A stretch of 64,000 bases of DNA from an uncultured Bacillota bacterium (GCA_900551705.1 URWY01000001.1:62001-126000), one strand, 5' to 3'. Counted from the first letter of the stretch, positions 52,601-60,800 are shown. Numbers and translations: made by a program. The notes: generated by a model from the sequence alone, not told the origin.

Positions 52601-54828
52601 TGAATGGCGGATCGATGGGTGAATCGACTGATGATATATCATCTTATGTATTAAAACCAAGTGAAGGCGAATCAAGCTTATTTACATTGCCAACCACAGT
52701 CCCAACGAAAGAAAATTTTGTATTTGCTGGCTGGAGCGATGGAACTAAGACATATCCAGCAGGTGAAACAATTCAAGTGACAGGTAACATGACTTTAACT
52801 GCTCAATTCGTGGATAAGTCTTACACACTAACATTTGTTGGTGGTAATGGTGCTACTGGAGAAATGGCAGATCAAACTATCACAGCAACTGAGTATACTC
52901 TTCCAGAGTGCACATTTATTGCACCAGCTGGAAAATATTTCTCTGGTTGGACGATTAAAGGAACAAAATATGTTGTAGGTAGCGAAATAACATTGTCTGA
53001 CACGCTTGTTGAAAATGGCAAAATCACAATAACTGCAAACTGGAAAGACATTATTCATAATGTTACAATAAATATTCCAATTGCTGATGTTACGATTGAA
53101 GGTGTAACAGCAAATGCTAATGGAGAACTAAAAACATCAATAACATATGATGATATTGATTATTCAATTGTCTTTGGTAACGGACAACTTATTATTTCTT
53201 ACAATTATGCTTTAGACACTGATTCAGAAAGTGCTAACTATAACAAGAGCATAAGCCAAGAAATTAATGTTGCTACAATAAACGCTGTTTTAAAAGCGGC
53301 AGGAGTAAAAGTTAATGGTAACGAGATTGAGTTGAGCGACTTTACAAACTTTGTTGTGTTGGGAAATGTTTTCGGCACATCGGATGAAACGCTAGGACAA
53401 ACAGTTGGTTCAACATTTACATCAATTCCAGCAGGAAAAACTGGATCTATCCTTTTGGGATATTATGGAACAGTTTCTGGAACAGCATTAGCAGAAAACA
53501 ATTATTTCAGAACCGTGACCTATACATACAAGGGAGTTGTTGTTGCTTCGCAAAAAATCTTAATTGGTTATTCGATGGAAGCAAGTGATGTGTTGAGTGT
53601 AATTACAAGAGCAGGTTATGTTGATTATGTTGTTGATAAAGATACGGCAGTTGTTGAATTAAATAAAGAAGCCGGAACTTATGAAGTTAAACTTGAACCA
53701 ATTAATTATACAGTTACTATTGATGGAAATGGTGTAACTGGCACAGTAACTGGCGGAACATTCAATATTGAAACATCTTTTACAGTTCCAGAAAACAGCT
53801 TTAAGAAAACTGGATATAAGTTTGTTGGTTGGAACACAAGTGCTGATGGAAAGGGTGATGCATTCAATGCAGGAGATAAGATTGAATATTCAAAATACAA
53901 AAACAATTTAACACTTTATGCTCAATGGGAAAAAATTGTTTTGACACTTAAATTTGATAAAGGTGCTCACGGCATTGGTGCTGATTCACTTTACGAAGAA
54001 ATTACTTTGAGATTCGGCGAAAGTTATACGCTTCCAGAAAACAGATTCACTTCAAATTGGTATTATCAATTCACTAAGTGGGAATGCAATGGTGGTGAAT
54101 ATGATGTTGGAGATATATTTGCATTTGATAACAATCTTGAAAATGATGCAACTTATACTTTCACTGCACAATGGGAAGAAAGATGGTTGACTATCAAATT
54201 TGATTCTGGAAATAGCAATGCAACAGGAACAATGGCTGATGTCGAATTTAAATATAATGATTATAATGATGGCAAATATACATTGCCAGAAAATGGATTT
54301 GCTCGTCTTGGCTTTGAATTTGCTGGTTGGAGTTACACTTTGGTTTATGAAGATACAAGTGGTCAATATCAAACAACAAGAGTTGGTCAAACTGGTGAAG
54401 AGTTGGAATTGGATAACTTGTTTGCAAGAGTAGAAGATGGAAACATTAAATTTGTTTATGAAATAACATTAACTGCAACTTGGAGTGCAAAATACACATT
54501 TGTATTAAAGGTAAATCCAAATTCAAATGCATTACTATTCCCAGGACTTCAATTAGACTCGTATGATCAAATACCAATTACTTTGACATCTGAAAGCCTT
54601 GAAGCGGGTTATACAATTGTAAATCCAGGATATGTTGTAACAAGCGGAGACTACACATTTGCAGGTTATTCATTGACAGAAGGTGGAACAACGGCAGACT
54701 TCGAAGTTGGGACAGAAATTGATTTGTTAACATTCTTCGATTCAAATGGCACAATTAAAGCAGAGTATGCATCTTGTCTTGAAGGAAACACATTTACTTT
54801 GAACTTGTATTCAGTATGGGCAAAATAA
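34687..54828 (+). CDS. Giant surface lipoprotein with GLUG-type beta-helices and C-terminal InlB/Flg_new repeats
   Basis: This is a 6713-residue open frame without interruption. A lipoprotein signal (1-22, lipobox VFASC) anchors C23 to the membrane. Residues of about 35-1010 and 1400-2280 are Ig/Big-like beta stretches. About 1015-1400, 2280-3290, 3500-4600, 4620-5360 and 5370-5750 hold beta-helix modules. Each opens with an xEFxxx...YxLxxDI-like unit, then FDGNGxTIS and arrays of GGxVGxN/GGLVGY (GLUG) motifs. Residues 5962-6713 hold five Listeria-Bacteroides repeats ending in LTAQF, ITANW, LYAQWE, FTAQWE and LTATW, plus a degenerate last one. No LPxTG follows, so the anchor is N-terminal and the repeats point outward. 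I infer an adhesin. AAGGAGG precedes the ATG. Confidence 0.9.
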   Translation: MKKIAKIFTFLILIFCGVVFASCGKGSAMPTISASETNFEIVIGTDESKTFDVTLSDYGNGSDSVRVESYEQNRIIDITTEKIRDGLTRVTVKPLYPGKATIKISSITHNAKPIEVTVNVILPVGDIEINKTLENKLYAIKGESLDFSSLDLINYMAISTGIEGLKNVQTNQIGVTYTLENVLVDDGVSIENGKLVVSEGCTLNEVEVRATSIYNSEITKTFKVKILNPITSAVYIDGSKVFENGLLVDGSGDSFAFELYPRESDVTMSQKDVLIYVKAGSEAESINIEKIFDDTKYAVELKNLTYEDGMFKYAYTISALNAGYLEGISFKISYKDYTLGENGNDYFVKSGNLSVASYNLPNSVLVNGNSSTASGLDVLVFENIATIGKGTLLEFTLSPSNLAPEFETIRLWAENYNNCPVSFYKLNATRTSYELVFGYPRDAKDGDTFVCSGIDHNGNAYFDMPVGTKLYVVKNQKFNKTDNTNAVIYASSLNFYDLGLERSKIQFNIKVNPGASSVNRVNYDGTNFTIVNSNLIVSELVENFDIYLAIAPENFDLGTSSIVKLKNSNLADVSGLTVVGSDEKYLYVKFTLSPKKLGSTKLTIYLCDGFEKEFDLKIISTLDDITIDVSKETESIVDYKENLTGNIGEDSYLVQKLAFKSGTSIQLTKTAYPFTAEYILEYSFYDLTTVKSISQLTISDIFENANFGLTSDILNVDTLKNYSIIQAKTSQSAGKSLIKIDVKGRNADGDGYEHDASHTFYFVVEIYKGVDGFEISSNVHEIYSYETLGDRNAGKSKCEFSVTLQSRFGLPTYLNALELYYGTELVEFNDANRAVLKYEGKDIVVITRNLDGNVWTYSVQALTSDVQNLVFVLKLVEANESKVIGGVVRVVVKDAVEIEDIEIVNVDLNDGIYIENNNFEGDKKEATFEIKYNLYTKDGSEPLNTGLEFELSSNLIALGVKIDANGKITVPAGVGGNGKVLIYPSSNYFASSNGMQEGSKPFVTINIAIANGESEETAIRIDSQDKIDYLKKAPTKHYLLAGNFVLSETMGEFTGGIYGLFNGRNSTLNVTSTMFTKFAGIIKNVDVTGNISAKTENLGIIAYENYGTIENVNVSNFVINNTKTDSYVGVLVGKNYGSITGGEIVATVKGLYVGGVVGLNGKITENAGTENEKTYVGTISDVLFAGNISASNNAGGIAAENEGTIKNCKIEKWSNNKDAFISANENANGYFGAIAGVSSGEISQTYAYSYNDTKYDVSANANVIVGGLVGCVTGGVVSECMTNFSLEGNGEKVGALVGEIENGSVVNCYTLSKVSNASAKALAISGEDKISNSYSRAYYVENGTNTYLKQTGGEKVFVAGDYDTLTNFNLALQNNLKDENLWGYDASINNGSLYLVNASAPKVVDKINININETDSSKYMYSEKDGTINIVMYLYKVLESLSDGVAKSQLNNLNIISLEEIFGKNNNLLFNLTASSSISFVGNELRISGVGKTEVNVTSKYASTSCREQKIVFYVIYPIQDFNLYHGSSSMNPSTIIKNGDVDQVGYSKTETYASNVKATVLLNGANYSIFTNLFAIGFEIKSGENDANRILNGVGSIYNNKGNSSFDDSYKFISEGTYTLSPSNYTFNENEDERFTIETILALQNNGLGTYLGNIKDSDFDIINELISKNFNKNYEVQVVRGASRIQTTLTDSELSPSNVLNFDVVAISDKKDENIIVEIYENDMLVGASNTRDEKAIFDVTAVKSTKVGNNHNFNVYVSVKSDIRKTISKVREFKIKISDSESKVVSTLNLTLIPQEVVSISQSHYAADNTKSNGFTINTNPTTVLRPGKNGLLAINLYPDYAAYSKIEIESAVVNGEYYVLFEQMINSQNNDYINASGTIGYSSERNTNKLTIYHSEQLAKDNGMIYVRTKIVDTVKEGVYFPITIKVYPADPTKEVKTTTIVLSAETINKAQITVDGKKDAVISRGNYVDFEVAVNEDQELRDIRCVNYEQSKLGGDYINIVYNTAEYEIRDGKKIYSGRIRAGLNAEINGDGKVVIQTIMRKMINGKLEPEYDSITLSIVDFTVDGMYIEGKAEDDNVFVAPIQLRQDLTFGFKLSSTPAYNSASQDEQDAAHRIAKNKEFFLKNIALNINYKSNDNNTDYNYLYTFNKDKLTFSNNTIEQTGEGENKQNKNGYSFGLSENGEINANLAYNLYYKNSDTSYFDENGVKNTNNYFDVIVDKDENDKPLSSRTFSINGLRSGNIPMQIKIAYTLPGDHNVINYFTYDFTIKVQIYEDEDTPIAIKTEEEFIRYMNSTTTESGEPANYILMNDLYLTDFTPIANTDMIASLDGNNKIITIRNFNISSMLNNNSNQTLNLALFQNVGENTTLKNLTINLYELEDIIINEDLVSNANIAGLFIENYGIIYNCEVTALNLAKAYNTDVLKKAGIVSSSVDQDLNKAYRFASHSDGNGIRVYFSAENHGKLKKDSTTVQIAGLGITNFAAGRITNSRVGNTTFTKVFMTDIAQNKSADYSFAAEHLTLLGQADIAGVVLRNGGVIASSFFSNGYITNLAVSGTASKTAGFAIYNEFGGIITGSYVKSFKKATEINSKYCTDGGIYAEGISAGFVYENSSKISDCYANLLLGGSLSGRLVSGFVYSNTTTGEVERCYSAATITGKLTTRMPFSGNNARGDSMQLGKFTNCYYYVQNYDTETLLEEKYSTGAYAILASLVDSDLLYGFAYTSDSKELIGSAVDGVWRYVNGEITLTSANEVAISVRYLIENYNGQEGARRFPYVSGYEYGSSKNPIIIRTADEFNRAFGQETGLKENAYYAISQKYNKNDGTVFGNYRLISHIDFNNLQNIAATKVASSLMTLTGKSTAQGGIFDGNGLTISNVEIALSEHTSVGLFSQIVSGAVFKNVNLTVKQVSAGNGVTVGGVTGLVYSSSLINIDLQATNLKGENRSEINGVNVIGGIVGVVQGDSKLSNLSSSISVISNYRGDSEYKRSQTEFSDLSYAGGIAGIIDIFKSAGESTVSVSTAQVNKLAVSGESIIVEAFYVGGVVGYVGESTKVSDIRFEISGSANFDQKINSTGSTAGGIVGVNKGDLSEIRIEHEDDIQKQIEDSIAGYNKNGSSRYGNTTLFGDVITTNDVKVQYVGGLVGQMISGNLLNSYAKVDVSLSSAEYAGGLIGYNNSNGIFDQVYALGDVDGSTAGGLIGLNEGSTTIKHAVAINFYSKQNSNLLEALEQVSNSNSFDLSKADKTIDEENNLILTTNFGNLNVQYKFEPQVRENALSISTVKPFGNNSLIIVRINNEYFIRTGAGISDNWTINTDSNYEKSYNQDGNTLYVKDGRLYKTYNTANNKLSNEITNFAPTYYLESISISENGVDILTATARQNQLDANGNIISFNVNNIGSLVGKKLTELRIGVEVFANKSFTFNNVKLILNNNNINNVKDLIKNLDNYGGVAADGALLNRMFLAANDAWDANMWAKDSDDMLPYLIFGVVSKVLYIEKPKDFERLWKYSGEGYVVIIGDDPATAFNPYKYDPKDSSTFGEFTSADLAGLSVGQNELYFNLSGIQETFVPSEFKGTLYGEREGVKYYINGLTEKSLFSKVNGGVIRNIAFGYEDETKQNSNVHATTLLADNITSNALIENITVKKISLNIKTSGGNVGVLANTIDGIENLKDIHFDNVILTLENENNNENKDEQAKVKAGMLSGELSAGEMSAVAIIENVTFTNSKINIQGAKYNQVCVGYLAGHLTDSKSLITKSEVTVTDCSISINSDMTNDAYVGGYFGKSDTSTTINDTDKAYDGIKNVTIDFSGVQTGKVYAGLMFGKGQNIVIQSGMNLTGEIKNGSNYAFAYVGGLAGEANGEFSNIKINAKDKNLTNVKVKSNNTFTSTIGGLIGHTSGLTTINEENNIYGNILVNNSIENSENSSFVAVGGVIGSIGAGLTINATLTVGSGDATKNNEIKVTSGVNDNYTGGVVGYINQNAATISGTVHVYTNINVIGKKLSAGGIVGYVGVANADAVAGAGTIVAIGNSEGDEQNFTFNGDIDATITTADYNIYLGGIVGYLIGANSKEYTKVENGVNTVLSNQSKIDKTSFKGGAIYIHKGNSAAITIPSLNVGGLVGYMNHTFISGGCVSGGIQIDLGNDTDDTKVTITNANIGGVVGSVKGGEKENNKTDYVGVIGTKSWGNIKLGNNMNVEKLYIGGVVGIAASNAWWRFGGNRTLTSIYNTNLGTNNKADNIRALVGSAPDVVNSGNNGVSTGQVDNTLDNSYSHMFNLAVDKEDFGSNSSTLNSSDAFIVNKKDLFGEDLITGSKLKPENINSSSQFGTNEAFNIKNMKYYIANGDISLKNDLIYANAHLIGNGKKWEVSTDGKSGSPIKTNNGYVSGFKFILKSKYVLNNGSSLANAAPNGIANINNGIIFANSVEVFNKDNSYEESHQTNSINSGVVGTNNGLISDTGAILQIKNALAGFVFENNGTILNSYVNGVVHNGAMYSFNGAKKDAGYVSNCYTSVRQGGVIDSATGENPIFNGTLNNVYYDRNGVETEQTEQTGATKKITNEMSAYNDSNTNADFVKSINNIITRFASNYEYNFGYPMLNAGAYKDCGYLQSSTGRGNASNNALKVPNVGKLEQIQSGNIKNVEIITNLDYQTSGIGSHKQIDCIVGFEGNNYSINNIPGNENAGNTKNGGFFGSIGITETRKEHTANGSRWTGNSWVEWSVNDYKYKFYFNEWSQESDNYVLHQTLVISTGTKEEGKTIASWDNGTRYGKKYSWTIGNDYFSLYPGADSYYFIKGYYSQVNITENSYIQNIEFNYAKNSTVGSDSLATVGAVANMFAGTFENVRSSGATVKGKTYVGGLVGYMMNSSVSGCFNFNDISVTKPSNNYLIAIGGLVGYAEATDFGTTNRNGNYGNVSAGGQISNAFDIKAYVGGIVGYANKMIKNMIENSFNIGKISNEIYKTYDTVKAFAGGIIGGNSFGTINETAVLAFLLTRTGSNKPEEMLRNLYNYGQIRSANIAGGIIGDLEVCDAENVFNFGQVVVNSGSDAFAGGIAGVISVFNCTIKNSGNEGPVSGTGARWVGVGGIVGGGVVDLNEVGGCNDSKKITGTIKGCYNSGELYCSNTSNQDGYVGGIAGGNISSIDGCSMTGTIKISDDETFGWIMGSAWDGASITNCYAEPSTVVVENKNAQKDPGQNNHTTGDKFYLDYTYGIAVGSYGPGDTYFGEKSRSNSSYSFQLMCNLLGNNRSAGSGSGNRVRFTENVKLTEISISYHYYLYNPGGPWGIGSGWEHQYSGYVHCCNGNGFLNLSAGTYSIDGIFKEWELKSSGSVPSASGGLTASYANDASMLQSTLFENAHALDWTNQVSEDNQPKYNNGIVEIENAGQLAYISKNASDYAYASIKLINDIDLTGYIWTPIGATAILYSQIIENGGTGWTGNQYSNWRQYTFTALNNLGTVTLKYFSDRGGYVNYEILINDEVVMPCWKDAQKPGTSREEKFIYNGNTWNVKVDSSYWNIDIKTEGIVNFEGSFDGNGYTISGMAAYHWGYAGLFANIDSRNAGTNFNEFKNVRIVNSVVQSHKWAGTIAGQLAGASCPTIIYNNIIQANVYSSMTNGAASVIGRMGDNGNGYKGFIVGNAVNSNQEKYASSDSGYLNAGNNAPAITVRTNYEEYRKWGYIFGTAKWRWTSHALETSIAGDLIYQNSSFTIASFTRFDDQLFISGDNLKSYKYSFSNIKRYSTSRESYLQGDLRWDEYTWTFDISVSGNYDTIFDFEIDNNFSYSYNGSNSSTDINRYDSNSKYFDSNYDFELNVYDGNRLIKSLKYVSGVEYSFANDIKPYTLAGNAITGYRIMGYSSVLTKDELTYSDLSKYVIMKSVEIEIVRGDSEITFNVGNDGNASKTYSYTSAGKNGWIFTDENENQVEWYTPTGRTGYWVDANGNVFTEDNIKSNLGSFVLYWIDNPSKDYGMSTYFYSITLELNGGSMGESTDDISSYVLKPSEGESSLFTLPTTVPTKENFVFAGWSDGTKTYPAGETIQVTGNMTLTAQFVDKSYTLTFVGGNGATGEMADQTITATEYTLPECTFIAPAGKYFSGWTIKGTKYVVGSEITLSDTLVENGKITITANWKDIIHNVTINIPIADVTIEGVTANANGELKTSITYDDIDYSIVFGNGQLIISYNYALDTDSESANYNKSISQEINVATINAVLKAAGVKVNGNEIELSDFTNFVVLGNVFGTSDETLGQTVGSTFTSIPAGKTGSILLGYYGTVSGTALAENNYFRTVTYTYKGVVVASQKILIGYSMEASDVLSVITRAGYVDYVVDKDTAVVELNKEAGTYEVKLEPINYTVTIDGNGVTGTVTGGTFNIETSFTVPENSFKKTGYKFVGWNTSADGKGDAFNAGDKIEYSKYKNNLTLYAQWEKIVLTLKFDKGAHGIGADSLYEEITLRFGESYTLPENRFTSNWYYQFTKWECNGGEYDVGDIFAFDNNLENDATYTFTAQWEERWLTIKFDSGNSNATGTMADVEFKYNDYNDGKYTLPENGFARLGFEFAGWSYTLVYEDTSGQYQTTRVGQTGEELELDNLFARVEDGNIKFVYEITLTATWSAKYTFVLKVNPNSNALLFPGLQLDSYDQIPITLTSESLEAGYTIVNPGYVVTSGDYTFAGYSLTEGGTTADFEVGTEIDLLTFFDSNGTIKAEYASCLEGNTFTLNLYSVWAK
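48790..49085 (+). other. Aromatic-rich segment inserted in beta-helix module (WTGN segment 1)
   Basis: Residues about 4702-4800 of the giant protein break the GLUG pattern with RWTGNSWVEW, YKFYFNEWS and a TIASWDN-YSWTIGNDYFSLYPG stretch. The beta-helix resumes at SYIQNIEFNY. It shares WTGN followed by a W six to eight residues later with the second segment. Confidence 0.5.
50440..50660 (+). other. Aromatic-rich segment inserted in beta-helix region (segment 2)
   Basis: Residues about 5252-5325 contain EISISYHYYLYNPGGPWG, GWEHQYSGYVHCCNGNG and LSAGTYSIDGIFKEW, unlike the GLUG repeats on each side. It sits directly before a new xxVEIENAGQLAYI module. Confidence 0.45.
50940..51240 (+). other. 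Aromatic-rich segment inserted in beta-helix module (WTGN segment 3)
   Basis: Residues about 5419-5518 contain GWTGNQYSNWRQYTF, VTLKYFSDRGGYVNYEILI and TWNVKVDSSYWNIDI. The insertion splits an ordinary unit: TPIGATA stands before it and NFEGSFDGNGYTISGM after it, which normally are adjacent in GLUG proteins. Confidence 0.55.
52570..54825 (+). repeat. C-terminal Listeria-Bacteroides (InlB B / Flg_new) repeat array
   Basis: Residues about 5962-6713 hold repeats of the form (Y/L)xxxFxxGxG...(F)xxP..xxxGYxFxGWxxxG..Y.AGxxI...LxAxW. Clear W/G landmarks are FAGWSDG, FSGWTIKG, FVGWNTSADG, FTKWECNGG and FAGWSYTL. The last unit (FAGYSLTEGG ... YSVWAK) ends the protein. These beta-grasp repeats occur in surface proteins of Bacillota. 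Confidence 0.85.
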
Positions 54829-54867
54829 CACCTTAATTAGGTGAGTTAGACAAAGGGAGAAACTAAC

Positions 54868-57800
54868 ATGAAGATAAAAAGATTTATAGTATTGATCCTT
54901 GCAATGATTATCGGAATTATTCCGATAGTCTTTGCTGGATGCGGTGGAGTTGATACTAACAATCTATCAATTACAATGATAACGAAAGAAGATAGCGTGG
55001 AAGGTGATTTCAAAGTCATCAATTTATCTGTTGACGATGAAGAACAAATTTCGCGCGAACTTACATTTCAAATTGTAAATTGGCAAGACGGCATGAGTGC
55101 TGGTGTTACTTTCTCCACAGACTCTAACGCGGTTGAGATTTCAGACAGGCAATATTTGTCTGGCGGACGAGTAAAAATTAAAATAACAGCAAAATCGGGC
55201 GGAAGTGCGATTATTACTGCAACAACTCAACAGTATTCTAAACAAACAAGCATCCTCGTTAGAATTTCTGAAAAAATCTCAGATTTTAATTTGAAAAATA
55301 ATATTGAAACAATTTATTTTGAAAAAGGCAGTGAATTAAAACTCAATGCTGAAAACTTATTTAACTTTTATCCAAGCAGCACAACTCAAAGAGAATTGAA
55401 GGCTTATAACGGCGAAAATTTAATCACGAACGAAAATGGCGAACATATTCTCAGTGGTTTGGAAGAAGACACAACAATAACATTTGTGAGCGAGAATTTA
55501 GATGGAATTTCAAGAAATGTTTATGTAAAAGTTATTGAAAAACTTGAAAATGACGATATTTTATTAGAAAAATTGATGCTTTCTAATAAAAATGAAAGTT
55601 TTTATACACAAATTAACAGTGGCGACACGCTACAAATTTTAAAAAATAACAATGCTAAAACGATTGAAAATTTTGATGTTGCATACAATGAAAGGCAAAT
55701 TAAACTCACAATTAATTGCAATCAAACAGATTTAAAAGTTAAAGCAGTTGTTTACACAAAAGACGGCAACAACTGGGTCAAAAATGACTTACTTGTTGCA
55801 AATATTGTTCAAAACGGAACATTAACAAATGGCAAATATGAACATATTTTCAAATTTGAATATGCTGGATTCAATCAAATGAAGGTTGTGTTCACATATC
55901 AAATTGGAGAATATACATATTCAACAAATAGCGAATTGTATTTTGATTGCGTGGAAGCGCCAATTAATCTAGCCATAAATAAGGATATTTCAACAAATCA
56001 AGAAATAACTATTTATGACCCAACAGAAGGTTATATTGGCAAAAACTTAACATTTGCGGTATATCCACAAAATTGTATTGATTACAATATTAACTTATTA
56101 TTAAACGCAAATGCTGACAGTATTTTAAAGGTTTTAAATTCAAAAGGAATTAACAAAGCTAGAGAAGATGCCAGTGAGTTTAACTATAAAAGCAAGATTT
56201 CTTTATCCAATAATGAATCAATCAGAATTTCTGCTATCAATGCAGTTGATTTTAAATCTGTTGATGTTGTGGCTGAGATAAGATACACATTTGAAAATGT
56301 AACTTATGTTATAAATTACACAATCAAAGTGAATATCAAGCGCTCGCCAACAGCAATGGTTATAACTGATGATAAGTTCGCAGATGGTGAACTTGCAGGA
56401 ACAGTTACAGAATATACAAAATATATATTTGACTTAAACAGTGGCAAAATTTTGGACGAAAACGGAAATTTGATAGATAATTTCGGTAAAAACACATTAA
56501 AACTTTATGTTTATGCTGAACTTGACGGAATTTTGGAAAGTGGACATGATTTCGTAATTGTCAACAATTTAGGCATTGTTAATGTAGAAAATACTGAAAA
56601 CAATGAAATATTAATCACTGCAAAAAGTGTTGGAACTGGCTCGTTCTTTGTTGTTTTAGACAACGGAATGAGAAAATATTTCAGTATTGAAGTTATTGAG
56701 TCGCTTTCAAAATTGGAATTATCTTTCCCAACTCCAACGCAGAATTCAAACATCTATTTAAACAAAAAATCAAGCGAAAGTGGATATTTATTTGAAATAA
56801 TTGCACTTACAGGTGCAAAAATTCCACCAATAGTTGTAAAAAATGGAAATTTAATTTCTTACGACTTTGCTGGTGAAGGTTTTAATTACACAAATGGCTA
56901 TATCATCGGTCAAGAAGATACAGATGGATTTGTGGAATGTTCATTCACTGCAACTCATTATTATTTAGATAGCAACAATGAAAAGCAAGTAAGAACTACA
57001 ACATATAAATTTAAAATTATGTTCTATTCAAGAATTACAAACTTTTCAGTGACTACAAATAAAGGTTCAACAAATTTTGATTTATACAATTTAGCGAATG
57101 TTGGTTATTATTCAGAAAAACTAGCGACTGCAATTATCACAATTAATATTGGGCCAGACGAACTTAGAACATCATTATTAAAAAATATTAAATGGCAAAC
57201 AAATGTTGGTTGGGACAGCGACCCAGACATTGACGGCGATATTGTTAAATACTCAAATAAAGTTTTCACATTCACATTTAACACTGCAACTGGAACAGGC
57301 ACAATAATTTGTAATGTTGCAAAAATGTATGAAAATGAAAACGGAGAACTTGTTCCAACAGATTATTTTGATGAAAATGGCAATTTTAGACTTGGTAAAG
57401 TTGTTTTAACTGCCACAATCGAAAGAGAGCAAGGCGGACAAGAACTAGACAATTTAACAAAGAGTGTTCAATTTGATATTTTAAACAAAACACCAGTTGA
57501 AGAAATTGTTGCGAGTGTGAATAGTATTAATATTGATAGGTTTAAAGGCGTAATGTCAATTTTCACAACTGTGTATCCAGTTAGCGCAAGCAATAAAGAA
57601 CTCAGAGCAATTTTCATTCCAAATGATTTGAGTTATGCAAATGCAATTCAATTTAAATGGGTTGGTGATAAATTGGAAGTTACTCTTGACACAAAATATC
57701 AAAGTGGTCAAGGAATTATTAGGCTTATTGCGATTGATAGTTATTCAACTTCCGAAACATTTACAACTTACTTAGATATTCCGCTTGTAATTTGCGATGG

Positions 57801-60800
57801 TAGTGAAGAATATCCATTCCAAATTATGTCGGAAAAAGATTTAAGAATAATGATTGAAACAAACTTTGAAAAGAACTACAACATTATTGGAACAATTGAT
57901 ATTTCAAAATTTGTTGATAATCAAAACGAAGGCTGGAAATATTCACAATACATTTTAAAAGGTAAAATCAAAGGAATAAACAACGCCTGCTTTACAGGAA
58001 TTGAAATTTCAAGCAAATCAACTTCAAATTCTTATGGCTTGTTTGCTGGTATTGATGCCAATGCAAGTATAGAAAATGTTAAATTTGAAGGTAAAATCGA
58101 TTTAGATTTGTCGTCGGAAGACGCATTAGAAGAATATCAAGAAATAAATATCGGTTTGGTTGCTGGCTATAACAAAGGTATCTTAAAAAATATATATGTT
58201 CTTATGAACACATCTTCATTAAGGGCAAATTATGGATACAAAATCAATCTTGGTTGCGTAGTTGGCACAAACGAAAATGAAATTATAATTGACTCAAATG
58301 CAAACTATAACAGACTTGTAAATTTTGAAAAAGATACTTCATTTACAATTATAGATTGTTCCCCAGACAACGATGCAACTCATACATTGTTTGTGGGCGG
58401 TGTTGCGGGTAAAAACACTTGGATAATAACAAGCAGTATTCAAAGCAACACAATGCTTGTGTATATCAATTTTGTATTGAAATACGAATGGACAGGCACA
58501 GGCGCTGGAAAATCACATCGCTTAGGTGATCATGAAGCAATCGGCGGTGTTGCTGGTTTGTCTGAATATCCTGAAACAACGACAACAATTCTTGGCATAT
58601 CAGGAATGACTGTTGAAGGAAAAATCGTTGCTGGAAAGATGGCGAACAATAAATTTATCGGACATTTTAATAATGTTGGCGGATTAGTTGGCGAAAACTC
58701 ACTTAATATAACAAATTGCGTATCGCAAGTTGTTGTTAAGGGTAGAGAAAATGTCGGCGGCGGCGTTGGATTTAACAACGGCGGAAGCCTTTCAGAAATT
58801 AAAATTCAAGCGCTTGAAAAAGGCGATTTAACATTAGTTGTTGGTAACAATAATGTTGGCGGAATTGTTGGACAATTCGCAGACGGCAGCATTGAGAAAT
58901 CAACATTCATAACTTATATTTCTAAACCATTTGACGCAACAAATTATTTGGGTGATATAGTTGTTTATAACACAGCGATTTCATCACAAGGAGTTCATAC
59001 CGGCAGAATTGTAGGTTTACTAAATAACAATATAAGGAATATAAATTATGTTGTTGCGATTGCAAATTTAAAAGCAGATTGCGAAATAAACTTGCCAATC
59101 AATGTTGTAAGCACAGAAAATATTGTAATTTATGGGAAAAACAACATATTAAACATAACAAGTGATGCAAATTTCATCAATGATAATTTCTTAATGAACT
59201 TAGTAAACGAGCAATCTAGCGGACTTGATTTAAGTGGAATTTCAAATCTAAATAATTTCATTGAAAAAATTATTGAGTATGAAAATTGGGCTAAAACAAA
59301 TAACAAAGAAATTTTGACATCATTTATTGTTTTGCCACCAACAAGAATTGACCAAAACTTAACCGAAGAGGGTAAAAAACAACAATTAGCAACAAAAACG
59401 GGCGATGAATTAATTTTCTATTTAAAATTGCACCAAAAATCAGATGGCTCTCTTGAAGGATTTAGTTCGTTAAATAAAAATAAAAATGAATATGAAATTG
59501 AAACATACATAACTGTAAAAGCAAATTCAAACACAAACTTGGTGTTTACATCTAGTGACGAAAGCGTGCTTTTGATTGAAGATGGAAAATTTAAAGTTTT
59601 GAGAACTGGGCTTGTAAAAGTTACTGTAACTAGCGAATTTAACACTTCACTTTCAAAACATTTTTATGTTTATGTTGTCAGATATGTTGACGATTTCACA
59701 TCATTTAGAAAACCAGATAGAGAATCAAGCGAATTAACATCTGGAACATACGAAGTGTTGAACAAAGGCACAAGTTACATGATGTATTTCAAATACTTAA
59801 ACAAATACAATGTAAAAGATTATTATGAAAGTCAAGAAATTTTAGTTGCTATAAGAGTTGACGGAAGAATAATTTTTGCAACAGGCGAAACAGACAGCGT
59901 AACAGGTTTAAGATTTACAAGAATTTCAAATGAAGCATATCAACTTACCGCAACTAAATTGCAATCAGAATTTAAAGAAATTTCATTCATTTACTATTTT
60001 GAAACAAAAATTGGTGATGATATTTATAACAGAATTGCAGAAATTGAGGGCGTAGAATATATCAACTTTAAATATAAAGTCATAAATGAAACAACAAAAA
60101 TTAGTGTTTCGGACCCTGATATTGAAGTTATGCCTTTCTATCAACCACAAGTTGATGTTGAATTGGTTTCTGAAAATGAAAATGAAAAAATTACAATTTT
60201 GTCATATTTAGTTTCAAAAGATGGCACATTAAGTGCAGCATTAAACTTTAATTATAAAGTTTGGGTAAATAATCAACTTCAAAATTCAAATGCATTTGAA
60301 ATAAATGCAAGAAATTACAAAACATTTAGAATTCAATTCTATTTAGAAGAAAATGCAAGAGAAATTAAAAGTGATTTGACTTTCAAAGTAGTTATAAGAA
60401 CATCTAACAATTTGGAAACAAGCGTTTTAGTTAATTTCAAACCGCAAAAGCCAAATGATATAACAGTTGATTTGTATCCAGAAAAGAGCAATATGAACGA
60501 TGAAGTTGTTTCAATTCCAAATGACGAAATGTTCTCATACATTGCTTCAAACAAAATCGTCCCTGGAACAAATTCGCTTCTTGAATTTATCATTTTCCCA
60601 GCGTATTCAAATTATGATTACATTTTAATTAAGAATTTCGCAAGCAACGAATATAAACTCGTGTTTGAATTGTATGACAGAGCAACAAACAAAGCGGTCT
60701 TAGGCTCACAAGATGTTGACGGCGGAATTAAAGTTTTGAAATCTGCTATCAAAAATGGCTGTTTTGGAATAAGAATTTTCTTAGATTCAAGAATTACTGA

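Noticed and set aside
54200..54433. Plus-strand and minus-strand short frames inside the giant genes
   Set aside because: They are shadows in other frames of a continuous long frame with regular codon use.
54829..54843. Hairpin between the two giant genes as a terminator
   Set aside because: Five-base stem with an AT loop and no T run; too weak to end transcription.
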